DNA from: Thermoclostridium sp036562185
GTDB taxonomy: Bacteria; Bacillota; Clostridia; DSM-8532
DNA: 64,000 bases
NCBI GenBank assembly: GCA_036562185.1
Contig: DATCKN010000039.1
Location: 1-64,000 of the forward strand
Reading direction: 5' to 3'
A program made the position numbers and the translations under genes. Shown here in pieces: positions 7,703 to 17,466 of the stretch; the stretch's first letter is position 1, and each line of letters opens with the position of its first letter. The notes beneath the pieces are model-generated. The model did no database searches, had not been told where the DNA came from, and worked only from the letters and a program-made list of their open reading frames with translations.

Positions 7703-10700
7703 ATGGGATATACAACAGAAAAACCGCAGAAATTTTGTGATATGTTCAGTGACGTTGGATTGGACACAATGTTAAGTGAGACCTTTGAAAATGCAATGGT
7801 GTCAAAACTTGTGTTCATAAAGTCAACAGGTCAGGTACAAATAAGCCTTGATATGCCATGTCTGGTGAAAAGGCAGTCTGTTTGTTCACTGGAAAAGATT
7901 TTAAGCCGGTTTTTTAATACTTCGGTCAGTATAATACCATGTTTTAAAATAGACAGAATCAATTCCGAATTTGTTGATTTCTGCAAGGATTATCTTTTTC
8001 AGGTTGTTGCGTCGAAATCAAAGCATTATGAAGTTCTGATGAAGGATTCGGATTTTGAATTGGATGGAGGAAAGCTTAAGATTCATCTTAAGACCGCATC
8101 CAAAACTATTTTGAAATCAGGCAAATGTGATAAATACCTCGAAAGTTATATTAAAGCCTGTTTCGACAAGGATATTGCGGTAGAGTTTATAGATCCGCCT
8201 GAAGAGGATAATGTAAGTGATCAGTATTTTAAAATGAGAATGGAGCTGGAGAAGGAAGCAATCAGGAAAGTCATCAGTTATACGGCAGAAAGCAGTGATA
8301 GTGAAAAGAAAAATGTATCAACCGATACTTCAAATTATAATGCAGGCAAAAAGTCAAAGTCAGACAACCCGGATTTGGTTTATGGAAAAGATTTCAACAG
8401 GGCAGAAATCGTAAACATGAGCGAAATTACAATTGATTCGGGCCGGGTTACTGTAAAGGGAAGGGTCATACGGGTTGAAAGCCGCCTTCTGAACAGCGGA
8501 AAAACCTTATTCTGCTTTGACATAACCGATTTGACCGGTTCAATTACGGTTAAATGCTTTGCCAACGATAAACAGTTGGAATTGCTTGAAGAAAACATTA
8601 AAACAGGTTCGTGGTTTTATGTCAATGGTGATGCCCAGTTTGACACGTTCAGCAAAGAACTGACCATGCTGGCAAAGGGCATTTTAAAAACAACTGTCAG
8701 TGAGAGGATGGATACCGCCTCTGAAAAACGGGTTGAACTGCATGCGCATACACAGATGAGCCAGATGGACGCGGTGACACCGGTTAAGGAACTGATTGCC
8801 AGGGCTGCAAAATGGGGGCATACTGCCATTGCCATAACCGATCATGGTGTTGTCCAGGCATATCCCGATGCTCACGAGGCAGCAAAAAAGAACGGGATTA
8901 AAGTTATTTATGGTGTTGAAATCTACCTCCTTGGTGAGGATAAGACAGATGCAAACGGGAATATTGATTATAAAAATGCTGATACGTACCATGCTGTTTT
9001 ACTGGTTAAAAATCAAACCGGCCTGAAAAACTTATATAAGCTGGTTTCTGAAAGTCACCTGAAATTCTTTTACAAGAGGCCAAGGGTTCCAAAATCCATT
9101 CTGGAAAAATACAGGGAAGGCCTTATTTTGGGCAGTGCCTGCGAAGCAGGTGAAATATACCGGGCAATCCTGGATGGAAAAGATGAGGATGAGCTTGTTA
9201 AACTGGCTTCATATTATGACTACCTTGAAATACAGCCATTGGGCAATAACCGTTTCTTAATTGATTCAGGGTATGTTTCTGGTTTTGAAGAACTGAAAGA
9301 AATAAACAAGCGCATAGTGGACCTGGCACATAAGCTTGATAAGCCTATTGTTGCCACTTGTGATGTCCACTTCCTGGACAGGGAGGATGAGGTGTTCAGG
9401 CGCATCCTTCAGGCAGGCCAGGGATACAGTGATGCCGATAAACAGGCTCCGCTGTTCTTCCGTACAACAGATGAAATGCTTGAAGAATTCGCGTATCTGG
9501 GCGAAGATACCGCTTATGAAGTTGTTGTGAAGAATCCAAAGCTTGTTTCTGATTGGGTGGAAAATGTTCAGCCAATCCCTGACGGTACATATCCCCCGTT
9601 TATAGACGGCGCCGAGGAAGATATAAAAAATATGTCCGTCAAAAAAGCTGTGTCACTGTATGGTTCTCCTTTGCCTGAAATTGTTCAGAAAAGAATGGAC
9701 AGGGAACTTGAGTCGATAATTAAAAACGGTTTCTCGGTTATGTACATCATTGCGCAGAAACTTGTGTCTAAGTCATTGCAGGACGGGTATCTGGTGGGCT
9801 CGCGAGGTTCGGTAGGATCTTCCTTTGTGGCATACCTTACAGGAATTACAGAGGTTAATTCACTGCCTGCCCATTACAGGTGCGGGAATTGCCTGTATTC
9901 TGAGTTCCCCGATGACAAGAATGTTGGCTGTGGATTTGACCTTCCCGACAAGAATTGCCCTAATTGCGGCAAGCCACTAATAAAAGACGGTTATGATATA
10001 CCCTTTGAAACCTTCCTTGGTTTCGATGGGGATAAAGAGCCGGATATAGACCTGAACTTTTCGGGTGAATACCAGCCGCATGCTCATAAGTATACAGAAG
10101 AGCTTTTTGGAGAGGGTCATGTTTTCAGAGCCGGAACAATCGCCACCGTTGCAGAAAAAACTGCCTATGGTTTTGTTAAAGGGTATCTTTCCGAACGGGG
10201 GAAAATTGCAACGAATGCCGAGATTAACCGCCTTGTTGCAGGTTGCACCGGAATTAAACGGACTACCGGGCAGCACCCGGGTGGAGTAATGATTGTTCCG
10301 CATAATAAGGAGATTTACGATTTTACCCCGATACAGCGCCCGGCTGACGATGCTGAATCCGATATAATAACTACGCATTTTGATTACCACTCAATAAGCG
10401 GAAGAATATTGAAACTTGATATATTAGGCCATGACGATCCTACAGTTATCCGCATGCTGCAGGACATCACAGGCATAGATCCGAAGAGTATTCCAATTGG
10501 CGAGAAAAGGACGATGGAACTTTTCAGGAGCACCGAATCATTAGGCGTTTCTCCCGAGGATATCGGCAGCATTGTGGGAACCTATGGAATTCCTGAGTTC
10601 GGTACCAGGTTTGTTCGCCAGATGCTGGTGGAAACAAAGCCAACAACTTTTTCGGAACTGATAAGAATTTCAGGTTTGTCTCACGGTACCGATGTATGGG

Positions 10701-11461
10701 CTAATAACGCACAGGACCTGATCAGAAGCGGTATTGCTACATTGGCTGATGTTGTGGCAACCCGTGATGACATTATGCTTTATCTTATTAAAAATGGCCT
10801 TGAGCCGTTAACTTCATTTAAGATAATGGAGGACGTCCGGAAAGGAAAAGGTTTGAAGCCTGAATATGAAGAACTGATGAAAAAGCATGGCGTGCCAAAC
10901 TGGTATATTGAGTCGTGCAAGAAAATCAAATACATGTTCCCGAAAGCGCACGCTGCCGCATATGTAATGATGGCTTTCAGAATAGCGTGGTTCAAGGTTT
11001 ATTACCCCGAGGCGTTCTATGTAACTTACTTTACGGTAAGGGCTGATGAGTTTGATGCAGATATAATCTCGAGAGGACAGGACAGAATACGGTATGAGAT
11101 GCAGGAGCTTGAGAAAAAAGGGAATGGAATGACGCAAAAGGAGAAAAACCTGTTAACCATACTTGAAGTGGCAAATGAAATGTATGCCAGGGGGATCAAA
11201 TGCCTGCCCGTGGACTTGTATGAGTCCGATGCCACTAAATTTAAAATTACAGAAAAAGGTATACTGCCGTCTCTCAGTGCCCTGCAGGGCCTTGGTGCCG
11301 CCGCTGCGTCAAATATTGCCGAAGCGAGGAAAAACGGCAAGTTCCTGTCCATTGATGACTTAAAAACCCGTGCAGGTATCAGCAAGTCGGTTATTGAAAT
11401 CCTTGCAAACCACGGATGCCTTGATGGCATGGAGCAAAGCAATCAGGTGTGTTTCCTGTAG
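7703..11461 (+). CDS. polC: PolC-type DNA polymerase III alpha subunit lacking the exonuclease domain
   Basis: Replicative polymerase of Gram-positive bacteria. The 1252 residues hold, in order: an N-terminal domain (1-200), an OB fold (about 235-335, ITIDSGRVTVKGRVI onwards), the PHP domain (from HAHTQMSQMDAV, ITDHGVVQ, to CDVHFLD), a zinc-finger-like Cys cluster (CGNC...CPNC, about 730-760), the palm with PDIDLNFSG, and the fingers and C-terminal region. Ordinary PolC has about 1430 residues because a DEDD 3'-5' exonuclease is inserted in the PHP domain. Here GVEIYLLGED (near residue 410) runs straight into DTYHAVLLVKNQTGLKNLY through about 15 linker residues, and no exonuclease motif is present. 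The frame is intact. The start has a GAGGGA ribosome site. It may be a second, proofreading-free PolC. Confidence 0.93.
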   Translation: MGYTTEKPQKFCDMFSDVGLDTMLSETFENAMVSKLVFIKSTGQVQISLDMPCLVKRQSVCSLEKILSRFFNTSVSIIPCFKIDRINSEFVDFCKDYLFQVVASKSKHYEVLMKDSDFELDGGKLKIHLKTASKTILKSGKCDKYLESYIKACFDKDIAVEFIDPPEEDNVSDQYFKMRMELEKEAIRKVISYTAESSDSEKKNVSTDTSNYNAGKKSKSDNPDLVYGKDFNRAEIVNMSEITIDSGRVTVKGRVIRVESRLLNSGKTLFCFDITDLTGSITVKCFANDKQLELLEENIKTGSWFYVNGDAQFDTFSKELTMLAKGILKTTVSERMDTASEKRVELHAHTQMSQMDAVTPVKELIARAAKWGHTAIAITDHGVVQAYPDAHEAAKKNGIKVIYGVEIYLLGEDKTDANGNIDYKNADTYHAVLLVKNQTGLKNLYKLVSESHLKFFYKRPRVPKSILEKYREGLILGSACEAGEIYRAILDGKDEDELVKLASYYDYLEIQPLGNNRFLIDSGYVSGFEELKEINKRIVDLAHKLDKPIVATCDVHFLDREDEVFRRILQAGQGYSDADKQAPLFFRTTDEMLEEFAYLGEDTAYEVVVKNPKLVSDWVENVQPIPDGTYPPFIDGAEEDIKNMSVKKAVSLYGSPLPEIVQKRMDRELESIIKNGFSVMYIIAQKLVSKSLQDGYLVGSRGSVGSSFVAYLTGITEVNSLPAHYRCGNCLYSEFPDDKNVGCGFDLPDKNCPNCGKPLIKDGYDIPFETFLGFDGDKEPDIDLNFSGEYQPHAHKYTEELFGEGHVFRAGTIATVAEKTAYGFVKGYLSERGKIATNAEINRLVAGCTGIKRTTGQHPGGVMIVPHNKEIYDFTPIQRPADDAESDIITTHFDYHSISGRILKLDILGHDDPTVIRMLQDITGIDPKSIPIGEKRTMELFRSTESLGVSPEDIGSIVGTYGIPEFGTRFVRQMLVETKPTTFSELIRISGLSHGTDVWANNAQDLIRSGIATLADVVATRDDIMLYLIKNGLEPLTSFKIMEDVRKGKGLKPEYEELMKKHGVPNWYIESCKKIKYMFPKAHAAAYVMMAFRIAWFKVYYPEAFYVTYFTVRADEFDADIISRGQDRIRYEMQELEKKGNGMTQKEKNLLTILEVANEMYARGIKCLPVDLYESDATKFKITEKGILPSLSALQGLGAAAASNIAEARKNGKFLSIDDLKTRAGISKSVIEILANHGCLDGMEQSNQVCFL

Positions 11462-11598
11462 CGGGTGGATTCTGATGCAAAGATGGCTGGTGTATAAAGT
11501 TACTGTGAGGTAATGCAAAAGGGAAATCAAAACTATTATCCTTACAGCTTTTGCAGATCCCTGCAATAAATTGACTCTGCCTCAAAGTCGAATACTGT

Positions 11599-11627
11599 TT
11601 GACTAAAGTTTACTAATTAGATAAAAT
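11599..11627 (+). promoter_or_regulatory. Putative promoter of the yerC-secA operon
   Basis: TTGACT (11599-11604), 17 bases, then TAAAAT (11622-11627), about 135 bases ahead of the yerC start. The rest of the polC-yerC gap holds no gene I can support. Confidence 0.5.
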
Positions 11628-11760
11628 ATGAATCAATAAAGGGAAAATTCCTATAACATACCCTGTTGAATCAAAATCCTATTATATATGCTTCGTTTTT
11701 TTGCGTGAAAAGAATAGACTTTTTTTAAAAAAAGCAGTATATCTTGATGGAGTGATTTTT

Positions 11761-12072
11761 TTGAACAATAAGTTGCGAAGCGAATTGGTTGATAAACTCT
11801 TTGAAGCAATACTCCTTTTAAAGACAAAAGAAGAATGCTACAGTTTTTTTGAAGATATAGGCACAGTATCTGAAATCAAGGCATTCGCGCAGCGACTTGA
11901 AGTTGCTAAAATGCTGGATAAGGGAAACACTTATAAGGAAATACATGATAAAACCGGAGCCAGCGAAGCTACAATCAGCAGGGTAAGTCGTGCTCTGAAT
12001 TATGGGGCGGATGGATACCGCCTTGTATTGGAACGGCTTAAGGAGACCGAAAGGAGCGATAAAACAGATTGA
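11761..12072 (+). CDS. YerC/YecD family TrpR-related DNA-binding protein
   Basis: Small helical protein of 103 residues with the TrpR-like fold. A helix pair is followed by a helix-turn-helix (KGNTYKEIHDKTGASEATISRVSRAL). It belongs to the YerC/YecD family, widespread in Firmicutes, whose regulatory target is poorly known. An in-frame ATG-less extension reaches 11701, but I place the start at TTG 11761. There MNNKLRSELVDKLFEAI matches the family start, and a GGAG site lies about eight bases upstream. Its stop overlaps the TTG start of secA (TTGA), indicating coupled translation. Confidence 0.85.
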   Translation: MNNKLRSELVDKLFEAILLLKTKEECYSFFEDIGTVSEIKAFAQRLEVAKMLDKGNTYKEIHDKTGASEATISRVSRALNYGADGYRLVLERLKETERSDKTD

Positions 12073-14801
12073 AGTTACTGGAGAAATTATTTGGAAGTCA
12101 TAGCGATAGAGAAATTAAAAGAATTGAACCTCTTGTCGACAGAATAGAATCTCTGGAGAGCGAAATGCAGAAGCTGTCCGATGAAGAGTTGAGAGCGAAG
12201 ACACCTTATTTTAAAAAAAGGCTTCAGGATGGTGAAACACTCGATGATATTCTTCCGGAAGCCTTTGCTGTTGTACGGGAAGCATCAAGGAGGGTTCTTG
12301 GATTAAGGCATTACCGTGTTCAGCTTATTGGCGGCATTGTTCTTCACCAGGGACGAATTGCCGAAATGAAAACCGGTGAGGGTAAAACCCTGGTTGCTAC
12401 ATTGCCCGTATACCTTAATGCACTTGAAGGAAAAGGTGTACACGTAGTTACGGTAAATGATTACCTCGCAAGACGCGACGCCGAATGGATGGGCAAAGTA
12501 TACCAGTTCCTTGGCTTAAGTGTCGGAGTTATAGTTCACGGTTTGGATAATGATGAAAGAAGGCAGGCTTATGCCTGTGATATAACCTATGGTACAAACA
12601 ATGAATTCGGGTTTGACTATTTAAGGGACAATATGGTGGTATACCTCGAGCATATGGTCCAGAGAGGCCACAATTTTGCAATTGTTGACGAAGTGGATTC
12701 GATATTGATTGACGAAGCCCGTACACCTTTAATAATATCGGGTATGGGAGACAAATCCACCGATTTATACCATCAGGCCGATGCCTTTGTCAGAAGGCTG
12801 AAAAAAAAGGTTTTTACCGAAACAGATGATAAATCTCTTGATGATGATATAGATGCAGATTATGTCGTTGACGAAAAAGCCCATACAGCAACACTTACCG
12901 CAAAAGGAGTGGCCAAGGCCGAGGAATTTTTCCATGTTGACAATCTTTCGGATATTGAGAATATGGCCATTTCGCATCATATCAACCAGGCATTGAAAGC
13001 CCATGGCCTGATGAAGAGGGATGTAGACTATGTTGTCAAAGACGGTGAAGTTATTATAGTGGATGAGTTCACCGGAAGACTGATGTACGGAAGAAGGTAC
13101 AGCGAGGGCCTGCACCAGGCCATTGAAGCCAAGGAAGGCGTAACTGTTGAAAGAGAAAGCAAAACTCTTGCAACAATCACATTCCAGAATTATTTCAGAT
13201 TATACAGGAAACTGTCGGGAATGACCGGTACGGCATTGACTGAGGAGCAGGAATTCCGCTCGATCTATAATCTTGATGTTATAGCAATTCCTACAAATCT
13301 TCCAGTGATAAGAATAGATCACCCCGATGTTGTGTATAAGGGAAAAGAAGGAAAGTTCAATGCTGTTATAAACGACATTGAAGAAAGTCATAAAAAGGGT
13401 CAGCCGGTACTTGTTGGTACAATCTCAATAGAAACGTCGGAGTATCTCAGCCGCCTGCTTAAAAAGCGTGGAATCCCTCATAATGTGCTGAATGCGAAGT
13501 ACCATGAAAAGGAAGCTGAGATTGTTGCCCAGGCGGGTAAGTACGGAGCTGTAACAATAGCAACGAACATGGCCGGCCGCGGTACCGACATTATGCTCGG
13601 AGGTAACCCTGAATTCCTCGCAAAGCAGGAAATGCGCAAACAGGGAATGGACGAGTATTATATCAACATGGCAACAAGTTTCAATGAAACCGATGACGAA
13701 CAGATCCTGAAGGCACGGCAGATTTACAAGGAACTGTATAACAAGTTTAAAAAGGAAACAGATGCAGAAAAGGAGAAAGTAGTAGCTGCGGGCGGGCTTA
13801 AAATCATAGGGACCGAAAGACATGAATCAAGACGAATAGATAACCAGCTACGCGGTCGTTCAGGCCGTCAGGGAGACCCTGGCGAATCCCGGTTTTATAT
13901 TTCTCTTGAAGACGACTTGATGCGCCTGTTTGGTTCTGACAGGCTTACCGGAATGGTGGATATGCTGGGGTTGGAAGATGACCAGCCCATTGAGCATAAA
14001 ATGCTTTCCAATGCAATTGAGAATGCCCAGAAAAAAATTGAAGGCATCAACTTTAACCGCAGAAAGAACGTGCTGCAGTATGACGACGTTATGAACCAGC
14101 AGCGCGAGATAATATACAAGGAACGTTTCAGGGTTCTTAACGGTGAAAACCTGAAAGAAAACTTCCTGAAGATGATAGACGGCATAATAGACTATATTAT
14201 CAACCTCTACTGCAAGGAAAGCCCATACCCTGACAATTGGGAATGGAATGGAATAAAATCACAGGTTGAGGATATATTCCTTCCTAAAGACTCCTTTAAT
14301 CCCGGTGAATTCGACTTTGAAACATTGACGGTGGAAAAGCTCAAGAGTATTCTGTATGAAAAAGCAGTACAAAGGTACAATGAGCAGGAAGAAATCTTTG
14401 GCAGTGAAATAATGAGGCTACTGGAGAGAAGGATACTCCTTAAAAATGTCGATGAAAAATGGATGGACCATATTGATGCAATGGAACAGCTGAAATATGG
14501 TATTGGCCTTAGAGCATATGCCCAGAGGGATCCGATTGTTGAATACAGGATGGAAGGATCAGACATGTTCGATGAAATGATCCGGAGTATTCAGATTGAT
14601 TCAGTTAAGGAGTTATTGCATGTAAGAAAAGAAAATATAGTTGTGCAGAGAACCCAGGTAGCAAAACCAATTGAAACTTCCCATGGAGAAGAAACGGTTA
14701 AAAAGCCTAAAAAGCGTTCTGCAGAAAAAGTGGGCAGAAACGACCCATGTCCTTGTGGCAGCGGAAAGAAATATAAAAAATGCTGCGGCGCTAATTCATA
14801 A
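12069..14801 (+). CDS. secA: Preprotein translocase ATPase SecA
   Basis: Motor of the Sec pathway, driving unfolded preproteins through SecYEG at the membrane. The 910 residues cover the whole family: Walker A MKTGEGKTLVATL (about 100-112), DEAD-type IVDEVDSILIDEARTPL, the preprotein cross-linking domain, NBD2 with ATNMAGRGTDIMLGG and GRSGRQGDPG, the helical scaffold, and a C-terminal zinc-binding tail RNDPCPCGSGKKYKKCCG, which contacts SecB or ribosomes in other species. It starts with TTG at 12069 behind AAGGAG (12051-12056) and overlaps the upstream YerC-like gene by four bases. No oddities are seen. Confidence 0.98.
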   Translation: MKLLEKLFGSHSDREIKRIEPLVDRIESLESEMQKLSDEELRAKTPYFKKRLQDGETLDDILPEAFAVVREASRRVLGLRHYRVQLIGGIVLHQGRIAEMKTGEGKTLVATLPVYLNALEGKGVHVVTVNDYLARRDAEWMGKVYQFLGLSVGVIVHGLDNDERRQAYACDITYGTNNEFGFDYLRDNMVVYLEHMVQRGHNFAIVDEVDSILIDEARTPLIISGMGDKSTDLYHQADAFVRRLKKKVFTETDDKSLDDDIDADYVVDEKAHTATLTAKGVAKAEEFFHVDNLSDIENMAISHHINQALKAHGLMKRDVDYVVKDGEVIIVDEFTGRLMYGRRYSEGLHQAIEAKEGVTVERESKTLATITFQNYFRLYRKLSGMTGTALTEEQEFRSIYNLDVIAIPTNLPVIRIDHPDVVYKGKEGKFNAVINDIEESHKKGQPVLVGTISIETSEYLSRLLKKRGIPHNVLNAKYHEKEAEIVAQAGKYGAVTIATNMAGRGTDIMLGGNPEFLAKQEMRKQGMDEYYINMATSFNETDDEQILKARQIYKELYNKFKKETDAEKEKVVAAGGLKIIGTERHESRRIDNQLRGRSGRQGDPGESRFYISLEDDLMRLFGSDRLTGMVDMLGLEDDQPIEHKMLSNAIENAQKKIEGINFNRRKNVLQYDDVMNQQREIIYKERFRVLNGENLKENFLKMIDGIIDYIINLYCKESPYPDNWEWNGIKSQVEDIFLPKDSFNPGEFDFETLTVEKLKSILYEKAVQRYNEQEEIFGSEIMRLLERRILLKNVDEKWMDHIDAMEQLKYGIGLRAYAQRDPIVEYRMEGSDMFDEMIRSIQIDSVKELLHVRKENIVVQRTQVAKPIETSHGEETVKKPKKRSAEKVGRNDPCPCGSGKKYKKCCGANS

Positions 14802-14857
14802 ACAAGTTGCTTTATTTTGCCGTCGGTATATGTTGACTGGATACTGGAGATGGAATA

Positions 14858-16147
14858 ATGGATTACGATAAAGCAATGGAATATATAAACAGTCTGGCCA
14901 GGTTTGGAAGCAAGCCTGGCCTTGTGAGGATTAAGGCCTTAACAGAGAGGCTGGGAAATCCTCAGAATTATTTGAAGTTTATTCACGTAGCCGGTACAAA
15001 CGGAAAGGGTTCAACTTCCGCCTTTTTGGCCGGCGTTTTGTCATGCGCAGGTTATTCTACAGGCCTGTATACTTCACCTCATCTGTTAAAGTACAACGAA
15101 AGAATCAGGATTAATGGACAGGATATAACAGATAGCGAGCTGGCAGAATACGTTTGCAGGATTAAGGAAGTAATTGACAGGATGCTTGAGGAAGGCTTAG
15201 AACAGCCCACATTATTTGAAGCATTTACAGCACTGGCTTTTCTGTACTTCTATGAAAAGAAATGCGATGTTGTAATTCTTGAAGTGGGACTGGGCGGAAG
15301 GCTGGATGCTACAAATGTTATCCCAAGCTCCCTGATTTCAGTAATAACAAAGATTTCACTGGACCATACCGAAGTGCTCGGGAATACAATATCGGAAATA
15401 GCATATGAGAAGGCAGGAATAATAAAGCCAAATGGCACTGTTGTGACATATCCCCAGGAAGAGGAGGCTTTAAGGGCTATAGAGTCTGTTTGCAGCGAAA
15501 AAAATGCAACGATTTATTATGCAACACCGGATGATTTTGAAAATGTTGAACTGAAACCAGGGATGCTTTGCTTGAGCCATCCTGGCTATGGAAAAATCAA
15601 GACATCTATTGTCGGCGTTCATCAGGTCTGCAATGCCGCCGTTGCCCTGAAAACTGCCGAAGTATTGAAAAAAGAAGGATTCAATATTAAAGACAGTGAT
15701 ATTGTGGAAGGATTCAGGACGGCGTCCTGGCCGGGAAGGTTTGAATTAATTGGAAGGAATCCCGATTTTTATATAGATGGCGGGCATAACCCTGACGGAA
15801 TCCATTCGTTTGTTGAAACTTTCAAAGCGATATACCCCGGCAGAAAAGCGTCGATAATTTTCGGTGTAATGAAGGATAAGGATTATGAAACGATGTTAAA
15901 GGAGCTTTCAGCCATTACAGAACGGTTTGTTGCGATAACCCCCGACACACCCCGGGCACTTGATGCTGAAAGTGCTGTAAAAATAATGTCAAAGTATTGT
16001 AAAAATGTAGAATTTAGTGATACAATAGAAGAAGCAGTTGAAAAAATTCTTTCAACTGCTAATGATGATGACATTATTGCCGCGCTGGGATCGTTAGCTT
16101 ATATAGGATATATACGATTGCAATTTCACAATTCTGACAAATGTTAA
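14858..16147 (+). CDS. folC: Bifunctional folylpolyglutamate/dihydrofolate synthase
   Basis: Adds glutamates to folates (and may make dihydrofolate from dihydropteroate), using ATP, in the cytoplasm. The 429 residues show the Mur-ligase fold: P-loop HVAGTNGKGSTSAF (about 43-57), the loop YTSPHLLKYNERIRING, EVGLGGRLDATNVI, SLDHTEVLGNT, and the C-terminal DGGHNPDGIHSF motif. Length is normal. GGAG lies eight bases before the ATG. The gene follows secA after 56 bases and its stop overlaps the region upstream of the TPR gene, so the run yerC-secA-folC-TPR is probably one transcription unit. Confidence 0.96.
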   Translation: MDYDKAMEYINSLARFGSKPGLVRIKALTERLGNPQNYLKFIHVAGTNGKGSTSAFLAGVLSCAGYSTGLYTSPHLLKYNERIRINGQDITDSELAEYVCRIKEVIDRMLEEGLEQPTLFEAFTALAFLYFYEKKCDVVILEVGLGGRLDATNVIPSSLISVITKISLDHTEVLGNTISEIAYEKAGIIKPNGTVVTYPQEEEALRAIESVCSEKNATIYYATPDDFENVELKPGMLCLSHPGYGKIKTSIVGVHQVCNAAVALKTAEVLKKEGFNIKDSDIVEGFRTASWPGRFELIGRNPDFYIDGGHNPDGIHSFVETFKAIYPGRKASIIFGVMKDKDYETMLKELSAITERFVAITPDTPRALDAESAVKIMSKYCKNVEFSDTIEEAVEKILSTANDDDIIAALGSLAYIGYIRLQFHNSDKC

Positions 16148-16191
16148 CACATGTACATTTCTGTTATTTCGGAAAGCACGGAGGGGAAGGT

Positions 16192-17349
16192 ATGCTGGAT
16201 ATTAAAAATGTGCTGAATGATTTTAAACCCATTGATATAGAATCGGTTGAAAAAAGATCAGGAAAATTGCCCGAGAATATTGCAGAAGCTATTAAACTGT
16301 TCAACAGGGCATTGGATGATGTGCAGTTTAAAAGTGAAGACATGGCAATTATTGCATTGAAAAAGGCAATATCTCTCCATCCTGTTTTCTATGAAGCAAT
16401 GAATCTTTTGGGAGTATGCTATGCCATGGTCGGAAAGGAAGACGCAGCAAAGGCGGCTTTTCAGAAAGTGATAGATGCTGATGACAGCAGTATTAAAGCC
16501 ATGGAATACCTTAAAAAGCTGCAGGGTTCAAATGAAGAAAATGAGATAAATGTAAGCGCACCTGTAAAAGGAAATAAAAAACCGGCCAAGAAAAGCATCC
16601 TGGCTGTTTCTTTGAAAAAAGGATTGATGCCTGAAAGCAATAAATTATATTTTTTGAAGTACATAGTGGGTGCTATTCTAGGTGTTTTAATTACTTCTTT
16701 GATTTGGTACATGGTACCGACAGGCAAGGCGTTGTTTACATTTAAAAAGATTGAGAATATTAATAAAGACCCTGAACTGGTGGAAGAAATCGAACTTTTG
16801 AATAAAAGAATTGAAACCCTTGAAAATGAACTGCGTGAGCGCAATGATGAAAACCTTAAGATAATGGATGAGTTACAGATTTACAAAGAATGGGCAACCC
16901 GACTAAACGAAGCCAACAGAGAATACCATAACGGAAATTACATACAAAGCGCCGATTTGCTATATAAAACCAAGGGAATAGATGTACCCGGAGAACTTTA
17001 CGAGTACTACAAGTCACTGTGGGATGTTGTCAGATTGGAGGCAGCTCAGGCTCTTTACAATGAAGGCAATAAAATTTACAACGGTAACAAAAGCAAGGAA
17101 CCTGAAATATACAAGCAGGCTCTGGAAAAGTACGAAACTTGCATAACTTATATTGAGGATGAAAAGGTGTCTTACCGGTCCAATCTGTATTATCAGGCAG
17201 GAAAGGCGGCCGCCCGATGCAATGAGAGGGAAAGGGCAATGGAGCTGTTTGAATATATCATTAATGAATATCCGGACACGTCCATGAGTTCCTATGCAAC
17301 TGCCCGGTTAAATGAGCTGAAAGCAGGAAGAGATATCAGCGGCAGTTAG
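16192..17349 (+). CDS. TPR-containing single-pass membrane protein
   Basis: A protein of 385 residues of unknown specific function. Residues 1-120 contain TPR-like helices (AIIALKKAISLHPVFYEAMNLLGVCYAMVG). A basic linker is followed by one membrane helix (YIVGAILGVLITSLIWYMVP, about 160-180). A short coiled coil comes next (LVEEIELLNKRIETLENELRERN), then an outer TPR/Tol-Pal-like region with LYYQAGKAAARCNERERAMELFEYIINEYPD near the end. I chose ATG 16192 over 16141 because GGAGGGGAAGG lies just before it. It may scaffold an envelope complex. The partners cannot be told from the sequence. Confidence 0.8.
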   Translation: MLDIKNVLNDFKPIDIESVEKRSGKLPENIAEAIKLFNRALDDVQFKSEDMAIIALKKAISLHPVFYEAMNLLGVCYAMVGKEDAAKAAFQKVIDADDSSIKAMEYLKKLQGSNEENEINVSAPVKGNKKPAKKSILAVSLKKGLMPESNKLYFLKYIVGAILGVLITSLIWYMVPTGKALFTFKKIENINKDPELVEEIELLNKRIETLENELRERNDENLKIMDELQIYKEWATRLNEANREYHNGNYIQSADLLYKTKGIDVPGELYEYYKSLWDVVRLEAAQALYNEGNKIYNGNKSKEPEIYKQALEKYETCITYIEDEKVSYRSNLYYQAGKAAARCNERERAMELFEYIINEYPDTSMSSYATARLNELKAGRDISGS

Positions 17350-17419
17350 AATGGTGAATAATTGCAGGTCATGAAAATTCAATAACTTTCAATGAGTAAA
17401 ATTCATTACAAAATATAGA

Positions 17420-17447
17420 CGGGCACTCTGCTGTATGCAGGTGCCCG
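17420..17447 (-). terminator. Terminator of pfp
   Basis: CGGGCAC (17420-17426) pairs with GTGCCCG (17441-17447). Read on the minus strand it is followed by a T-rich run, so it fits pfp better than the convergent TPR gene, though it may serve both. Confidence 0.6.
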
Positions 17448-17466
17448 CCTGGTTATTTATGAAAGA

